The notes below the pieces were generated by a model. That model searched no databases, was not told where the DNA came from, and saw only the letters and a list, made by a program, of their open reading frames with translations. 64,000 nucleotides of DNA, taken from the NCBI RefSeq assembly GCF_010078385.1, contig NZ_SIJC01000004.1, positions 310,001 through 374,000 on the forward strand, written 5' to 3'. Below, one piece after another: positions 1 through 9,300 of the stretch. Position 1 is the first letter of the stretch, and each line of letters starts with the position of its first letter. The position numbers were made by a program, and so were the translations under genes. The DNA is from Chengkuizengella sediminis. GTDB lineage: Bacteria; Bacillota; Bacilli; Paenibacillales; KCTC-33759.

Positions 1-305
1 GGAACATGATTGTTTACTACGAATGACTCTATCAAATTCTTTTTGACTGATTTTAGAATGTTGGATTAACTCTGTCCATTCAACGATATGATGTGGTCTT
101 ATTTTGTCATCTACACGCTCTTCTACTAAAGAAACAATTTGATCCATCAATTGTTCATTTAATCCTTCCACAAAAAGCACAATCGTTGTTTTGTCATTAT
201 CATGAACCTCAAATTGTTGAAGTTGACTTTTGATTTTTAATTGTTCATTGATATATTCTTCTGCTTGATAAATATCATCAATATAAACCTTCTGTTTTTT
301 ATCGT
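1..305 (-). other. Unassigned extension after the Val-module carrier domain
   Basis: After the last visible carrier domain the reading frame continues for about 100 residues that do not look like the start of a C, E or thioesterase domain: there is no early SPxQ or YPLSPMQ motif. The sequence is charged, with a predicted helix (QAEEYINEQLK), then a hydrophobic strand (TTIVLFVEG) and an IRPHHIVEW stretch. I do not recognise the fold. It could be a linker into another domain lying off the window. Confidence 0.5.
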
Positions 306-3300
306 TTAATTGAATAAGTTCAGCTAGTTTTTCAGGAGTTTGATATGCAAACACGTCATTAATGCGAATGTGATAACCTAGTTGTGTCAATTCTGAAACC
401 AATTGAATTGCTTTTAAAGAATGACCTCCTAGTTCAAAGAAATCATCATGAATACTAATACGTTCTACATTTAACAATTCACACCATACGTCCACAATCT
501 GCTCTTCTATTTCATTTCTTGGCTGAACATATTCAACATCTGTATTTGCTACAAGATCAGGTTCAGGCAGTGCTTTTCGATCCACTTTCCCGTTTTGATT
601 TAATGGAAATTTATCCATAAACACATACGCAGATGGAATCATATAATCTGGCAGCTTACTCACTAGAAACTCTTTCATTTCTTGAACAGATAACAATTTT
701 TCTGTCACGATATAAGCAACTAAATATTTCATTTGGTTATGCTGTTCTTTTGGTAAAACTACCGTTTCTCTTACATCATTATTTTTTAAGATCTGTCTCT
801 CAATCTCACCGATCTCTACTCTAAATCCTCTAATTTTTAGTTGATTGTCCATTCTGCCGATATACTCAATATTTCCATCAGGTAACCATCTGGCTAAATC
901 ACCTGTTCGATAACATCTTTGTTCATCATCAACAAACGGGTTGGATATAAATTTTTCTGAGGTTAACGTATCAAGGTTCTTGTATCCTCTTGCCACTCCA
1001 TCTCCACCAACCCAAAGCTCCCCAGGTACACCAACAGGTGTAAGCTTTCCTAAAGGATCAACAATATAAGCTGTTGAATTATGAATCGGTTGACCAATAG
1101 GAATGTTAGATTCATGGGTTTTATGAATTGAATAACAGCATGAGAACGTTGTATTTTCTGTTGGTCCATAGCCGTTTACAACGGTTAGGTTAGGACAATG
1201 TTGCTTGACATCATAAATCCTTTTTGGTGTTAATACATCTCCTCCAACAATTAAAGTTTTTAACTGATCAAACATATTAGGTTTTTGCAGGGATAGCTGA
1301 TTAAACAATGGAGATGTTAACCACATCGTTGTTATTTTGTCCTCTTTCAGTGTTTTTTCTAGTTTTTCAGGACTTAGTATGGTATATTTGTCCACCACAT
1401 AAAGTTCTAAACCATTGAGAAGTGCGCCCCATATTTCAAATGTACAAGCATCAAACACTTCAGCCCCTGTTTGTAAGATTCGATCACCTTTATCAAAAGT
1501 TACATAATTTGTGTTTTTCACTAATCTCACAACATTTTGGTGCTCTACCATGACACCTTTTGGTTTGCCAGTAGAACCTGAAGTGTACATCATATAAGCC
1601 AAGTGAGCTGGTTTATAGTCAATAGATAAGTTTAGTACTTCATTTTCCATATTGTAGGATTTTTCCATCTCAATCACTGTAATTTCTTTATTCACCTTAT
1701 GCAAGTATGTGGGTTGTGTTAGTAAGATATCAGCCTCACTATCAGCTAATAAATACTCTATTCTTTCTGGTGGATAATCTGGATCAATTGGTAGATATGC
1801 ACCTCCAGCTTTGAGAATAGCTAACATTCCTACAATCAATTCAATAGATCGTTCTTGCATCATAGCAACAACTTTATCAGCTCCTACACCTCCTTTCCTC
1901 AATCGGTAAGCAAGGTGATTCGCTTTTTCATTTAGCTCAACATAAGTGAGTTTTACATCCTTACAAACAACTGCGATGTTATTTGGATGATTTCGTGCCT
2001 GTTCCTCAAACAATGTTTGTATTGTTTTATCTTTAGGGTAATGCTGCTCGGTATGATTAAAATCAACTAAAATCAGGTCTTTTTCTTTTTCAGATAATAT
2101 TTCAATGTCTTTGATTAAAATATTAGGTTCATCCGTTATGATTTGAAGAATATTCTGAAAATGTATTGAAATATGGTCGATCATCTTCTGTTCATAAACA
2201 GAGGAATTATATTTAAATCTCACTTCCAGTTGACCACTAGGAATAACCATAATATTAAAATCATAATTAGTTTGTTCAAATTCTTCTGTTTCCAAGATTT
2301 CAAAATCATCATTTACGATTGTATGGGTAGATTGATCTCCAAAATTTTGAAAAGCAAATAAATGATCCATTAAATCTTGTTTTAAAGTTGATAGGGATTG
2401 AATCTCAGCTAATGGAAAAAATCCAACATTTTGTTTTTGAATAGAATCTTGGTGGATAAGTGTGATCAAATCTGAAAAAGATTGCTTGCTTTCTATTTTA
2501 ATTCTAATAGGAATCGTATTGATAAATAGACCCATGATCTTATCAACATCTTCAATTTCAGCAGGTCTTCCAGATGTAACCATACCAAAAACTACATCAT
2601 TTGTATGGTTATACTTGCTGAGTAATATTCCCCAAGCAGTTTGAAGAATGGTGTTTAATGTAATATGATACTCTTTAGCCATTTTCTCTAATTTTTGAGT
2701 AGTATCTCTGCTGAATTTCACCACTTTATTTACTTGTTTATATGGTTGTAAACGATTGTTGGTATGATATGTTGGTAATGTTGCTTTCATTTCATAATCT
2801 CTAAGGTATTGCTCCCAGAATGTTTTTGCTTCTTCATGATCCTGCTCATCCAACCATTGAATATAAGTTGAATATGAAGGAACATCTTCCTTGGCAATTG
2901 AATCGTTATACTTCACTTTACGGTAAATTTCAAAAAGTTCTTGTGTAATCGGCTGTAAACACCAACCGTCCATCAAAATATGATGAAAACTCCAAATCAC
3001 CTCAAATTTATTATCTTTTATTTTTAAAACTGACATTCTAAAAAGATCATCATGAATTAAATCAAAATTGCGTTCTTTATCTTTGTTTTTAAAATGCTGT
3101 ATTTCTGATTGGAGTTCAACATGTTGTAAGTGAGAGAAATCGTGAAATTCAACCTTCACCTTTTTGTTTTTAAATACAACTTGTTTAGGTCTTTTTAAAT
3201 TTGAGTGCATAAAGTTAGTACGAAGAATATCGTATTTTCCAACTAGAAAATGGAAGCTTTTTTCTAAAATATCTATATCAATTTTTCCTCTTATCGTGCT

Positions 3301-6300
3301 GGACAATTGTTCAAAATAAGCCGAAGATTCAGGATTTAATAAAGAATGGAACAACATTCCTTCTTGCATTGGACTTAGGTTATAAATACTTTTTATATCT
3401 GATTTCTCCATTGGCATAGTTTCAAATTCATAGATAGAAAGATCCTTTGCTCCCACATCAGAAGGTGTGATTTCCTTAAATCCTTTAGTAACACAGTGTT
3501 GAATAATATTAGCTAGACTCTCTTGCATGTACGAAGCAAATTGACTCATTGTATCGTTTTTATATTCATTCACATCATAAGTAATGGATACATTTAACTT
3601 CCCATTTTCAACAGAGCCAATGATATCTAGTACATATTTTCTATCTGAATTTGGACTCATCTCTTCACCAATTGAGAATGGGGAACTTTCAAACAATGGT
3701 GTATTCACATCTGTATCAAACTGTCCTAGATAATTAAAGCTTATTTCAGGATTCATTCCTGAGCCTATCTTTGAATTCGTATCATCCGAGGTTAAATATT
3801 TTATCATTCCATACCCTATTCCCTTATTAGGAATTTGCCTCAACTCTTCCTTCAGATGTTTGATTTGATCAGAGAGATTTGTTGAATGCTCCATATCTAA
3901 TTGAACTGGGTATAAAGAAGTGAACCAGCCTATCGTTCTTCCGATATTTATATCTTTTACAATTTCTTCTCTTCCATGACCTTCTAAACTGATGACGAAT
4001 TGATTTTCTCCTGTCCATTTTTTCATTGCTAAACCAAGCGCACATAATAAAATATCGTTCATCTCTGTTTTGTATGCTTTGTGTACACTAGTTAACAATT
4101 TAGTAGTTTCTTCTACTGACAGGTGGAACTTATATGTTTTACTTTCCTTCACTTTTCTTTCAACTTGTTCGTTATCTTTAGGAATAGGAATGATATTAGA
4201 GGATTCAAACTTATTCCAATATGCTTTTTCTTTTCTCATAAATTTAGAGTCATTAGTAATTTCTTTTAATTCATTTGTCCATTTTAAATATGAATCTGTT
4301 TTTTTAGGCAAATGAATCGTTTCATTCCTCATCAACTGCATATATGTTGAAGTAAGATCTTCAAATAAAATCCTCCACGATACACCATCGATGACTAAAT
4401 GATGTATAACGATGAGTAAATGGTCACCTTCATTTGTTTTAAACAAACCTAATTTTACTAGAGGACCTTGTTCTAAATTTATGCTATTATGAATTCGCTC
4501 AACCGATTTAGCAATATGATGTTCATACTCTTCTCTCACTGAAATTTCTTCTACAGTGAGATCAAATAAAGGACCTTCTAAACCACGATTATATTGTTTG
4601 AACTCACCTTCATTTTTTGGATAGATCATTCGTAAAGCATCATGGTGCTGGACAATTTTCGTAAATGCCTTTTGAAGTGTTCCAACATCAAATCCATCTT
4701 TTCTATACAACATCACTGCCTGATTAAAGTGATGTTTGTCTGTGAAATCACTCTCAAAAAACCATTTTTGTATAGGGCTTAACTCCACATCATTTTCTAT
4801 GATATCTTGATTAGCTTCTCCTCTTTTATCTAGTTGTACATATTTACTAAGTTTTATAATCTCAGGATTTTGAAATAAGTCCTTAACCGTCACAGTATAA
4901 CCCTGACTATTTAATTTAGATACCATCTGTATTGCTTTAATCGAGTCACCACCAAGCTCAAAGAAATTATGGTGAGTGCCAATCGGCTCTACTCCCAACA
5001 CTTTCTCCCATATCTCAACCAATATTTCTTCCAATTCTGTTGACGGTGGTACTATCTCCTGCTCAATATTTAATTTAGGTTCTGGTAATGCTTTTCGATC
5101 AATTTTGCCATTTGGATTTAAAGGAAGTTTATCCATAAATACAAAACTAGTAGGAATCATATATTCAGGCAATCTTTCTTTTAAATATTCTTTTACTTCT
5201 AATAGTGAAAGTTCTTTTTCTAAAACAAAATAAGCACATAGGGATTTGCTTTGATTTGACTGTTCATTTACAACCACAACCGTTTCTTTAACATATGGAT
5301 GGGTCAAAATTTGACTTTCAATCTCACCAACCTCTACTCTAAATCCTCTAATTTTTACTTGTTTGTCAATTCTCCCTATAAATTCAATACTTCCATCTGG
5401 CAGCCACTTTGCCATATCTCCTGTTCGATATAACTTTCCACTAGGTGCAAATGGATCGGCAATAAATTGTGTTGATGTTAACTGCTCTAGGTTTTTATAT
5501 CCTCTTGCTACACCGTCTCCTCCAACCCAGATTTCACCAGGTACACCTACTGGCACAAGTTTCCCATATTGATCTACGATATAAGAAGTAGAGTTATGAA
5601 TAGGAAAACCTATCGGAATATTAACCTCATAATCTTGATCAACATTAAAATAAGTAGAAAAGGTCGTATTTTCTGTTGGTCCATACACGTGTACCCATTG
5701 CAAACCTGGACATTTCTTTCGAACATCATTCATATTTTTAGGTGATATAACATCCCCTCCAACTAGTAGGGTTTTAATCTCTGCAAACATCTCTGGTTTA
5801 TACTGAGACAGCTGAGTAAAAAAAGGAGAGGTTAAAAATATCGTAGTAATTTTATACTTTTTAAAAGCTTCCTCAAGTTTATTCGGACTTATTATCGTAA
5901 GTTTATCAACGATGTAAAGTTCCAAACCATTTAAAAGCGCACCCCAAATCTCAAAAGTACATGCATCAAAAACCTGTGCACCAATTTGTAAAATACGATC
6001 CCCTTCATCAAAGGATACATAATTTGTATTTTTAACTAATCGAACCACGTTTTGATGCTCTACCATCACACCTTTAGGTTTCCCTGTAGAACCGGACGTA
6101 TAAATAATATAAGATAAATGATCTACCCTATTTTGAATCGTAGGATTTTCTGCTTCATTTTCCATCCTCTCTGGTTGTTCAAGTTCGATCAATTTCAATT
6201 TTGTGTTCATTTCACTTGTGAATGATGTTTGAGTAAGTAATATTTCTGCTCCACTATCCTGTAATATATACTCCACTCTCTCCGCTGGATATTCTGGATC

Positions 6301-9300
6301 GATAGGTAAATAGGCTCCTCCTGCTTTAAGGGTTGCTAACATGGCTATCACCAATTCCATAGAACGGTCTTGCATAATAGCAACGATACTATCAGCTTTT
6401 ACACCCTCATTTCTTAATAACAGAGCAAGGTGGTTTGCTTTCTCATTTAGTTCTTTGTAAGTCAGCTTTATATCTTCATTTACCATGGCTATCGCATTTG
6501 GACTTCGTTTTACTTGTTCTTCAAAACATTGTTGAATCGTTTTATCTTTAGGATACTCTCTCTTCGTATCATTAAATTGATTAAAAATCTGATTCTTCTC
6601 TTCATCTGACAACATGTCAATCTCTGATATGTTGATCTCTAAATCACGGATAACCTCATGTAAAATATGGATATAATGATTAGCTAACCTTTCAATTGTT
6701 TCCTTTTTAAACAGTTTTGTAGCATACTCTACTTCTAATAAAATTCCTTTTTCATCTTCTTCAACTGTAAAAGTAAGGTCAAATTTAGCAGTTTTAGAAT
6801 CAATTTGTACTGTCTCAACTTGTAAACCTTCCATTTCTATTTGATTGACCTCTATATTTTGAACGGCAAACATAGTATCAAATAAAGGATTTCGACTTAA
6901 ATCTCTTTCAATATCTAATTGTTCGATCAATTGCTCATACTGATATTCTTGGTTTTCTAGCGCATGCAATAAGTTATCTTTTACTTCATTGAGGAATTCC
7001 TTGAACGTTTTCTCACCCTTAGGGTAATTCCTTAGCGCTAATGTTCCTACGAACATCCCCATCATATTCTCTAAATCAGCATGAGATCTTCCACTAATAG
7101 GTGAACCTACAACGATATCATCTTGTCTTGTATATTTTGACAATAAAATGTAATAAGCGGTTAGCATCATCATATTTAATGTGGTTTCAGTTTCAGAACA
7201 TCTTTTATTTAATTTTGAAATTACATCGTGATCCAAGCGAATGAATAATCGATCCCCTTCAAAGCTTTGAATTTGAGGTCTTGGAAAATCTGTAGGCATA
7301 TTTAATACTGGAAGTTCTCCTGAAAATTGTTCAATCCAATATTTTTTCTGTTCATTTAACGATTCCGTCCTTTGATTTTGCCATGCCGCAAAATCTTTGT
7401 ATTGTATTGATAATTCATCTAGTTCTTCATTGTTATATAACTTGCTGAATTCATCTACAAGCAAGCCAATGGATGTCCCATCAGAAATAATATGGTGCAT
7501 ATCCCCTATCAAGTAGTTAGTATTTTCTCCAACTCTAGCAAAACCTACTCGAAGGAGAGGTGCTTGTTGCAAGTCAAAAGGTTCGATAAAACGATCCAAT
7601 ATATATTCTAGTTGTTCATTGTTTTGAATATTGAATTGTTCTATTTCAAATGTCACTTCATTCCTTATTTCCTGTATAGGTTCTTCGTTTATCAGTTTAA
7701 AAGATGTTCTAAAGGTTTCGTGCCTTTGTATTAGGGTTTTAAATACTTTCTTCAATTTTTCTGTGTTTAAATCCCCTGCAAGCTTTAATATAAATGGCAT
7801 ATTATAAGCCGTATTGTAACCTTCAATTTGGTTTATAATCATCAATCTCTTTTGAGCCGATGAAAGAGCATAATGGTTTGCTTTAGCTGCTGGTTCTATT
7901 GAATCGTATCCTTTTTTTCCCGCAAACATGATTCGATTTGCCATATCTCTCAATATAGGGGTCTTAAATATTTCTTTTAAAGGAAAATTTGAGTTGAATT
8001 CTTTATTAATTCTCGTATACAAAGTAATGGACTTTAAAGAGTGGCCACCTAAGTGGAAGAAATGATCGTTTAGACCCACCTTGGATACACCTAATATCTC
8101 TTCCCAAATTTGTGCTAGTTTCTTTTCAGTTGAAAGCTGTGGTTCAACATAAATTTCCATTGAATTTACCAATAGATCTGGTTCAGGTAATGCTTTACGG
8201 TCTACTTTCCCATTTTGATTCAACGGGAGACTATCCAAACATATAAAACTGGATGGAATCATGTAATCTGGCAGTTCTTTTGTAAGATCATTCATTAAAA
8301 TTTCTTTTGAAACATTTTCTTTAGATACATAATAAGCACACAAGTATTGATTGCCATATGTATCTTCTTTGCCTATCACTACAGCTTCCTGTACAAATTT
8401 ATTGTTTAAAATAACGGTTTCAATCTCCTCAAGTTCAATCCTGTACCCTCGAATTTTAACTTGGAAATCCGTCCTCCCCATATATTCTATAGTTCCATCA
8501 TCATCCCACTTGGCTAAATCACCAGTGCGATATATTTTTTGACCTTGTATAAATGGATGATCGGTAAATTTTTCAGCAGTTAATTGTGCTCTTTTTAAAT
8601 ATCCTAGCGCAAGTCCATCACCTGAAATGCATAATTCCCCAGGCACACCCATTGGTTTACATTGATTATTCTCATCCAAAATATAAACCTGTGTATTCGC
8701 AATCGGCTTACCAATATCGACTTTTAATTTTTCTGTTAAGTTGCTTACACAAGACCACACGGTTGTTTCTGTTGGTCCATACATATTAAATATTTTTAAA
8801 TTGGAGAATTGCTTTAAAGTTTCAAGTAAATGAACAGGTAAAGCTTCTCCTCCAATCATGATTTCCTTAACTTGTTCCAAGAAAATCATTTTTGGATCCT
8901 GAGTGATCAGCATTTTCAGTCTTGAAGGAGTGATCTGAATCATATCAACGTTGTGATTTACAATCAGTTCATTTAACGCTTTTGGATCCATTTGTTCATC
9001 CTCATCTGCAATCACAACTTTTAAACCCTTTACTAAAGGCAAGATCGTTTCCAATACAAAAATATCAAAAGATATTGTCGTCAACGCCAAAATCGATTTA
9101 TTAGGACTAAATGGAATTTCAACACACATGGCTTCTATAAAGTTATGAATTGCTTGATGTGATATCATCACTCCTTTTGGTTTACCCGTTGAACCAGAAG
9201 TGTAAATCGTATAGGCAAGATCTTCTGATCTATTCACAGGTACAAGATTATTAGATTCACCAGTAAATAAACGATCCTCGTAATATAAAAATTTCGTTCC

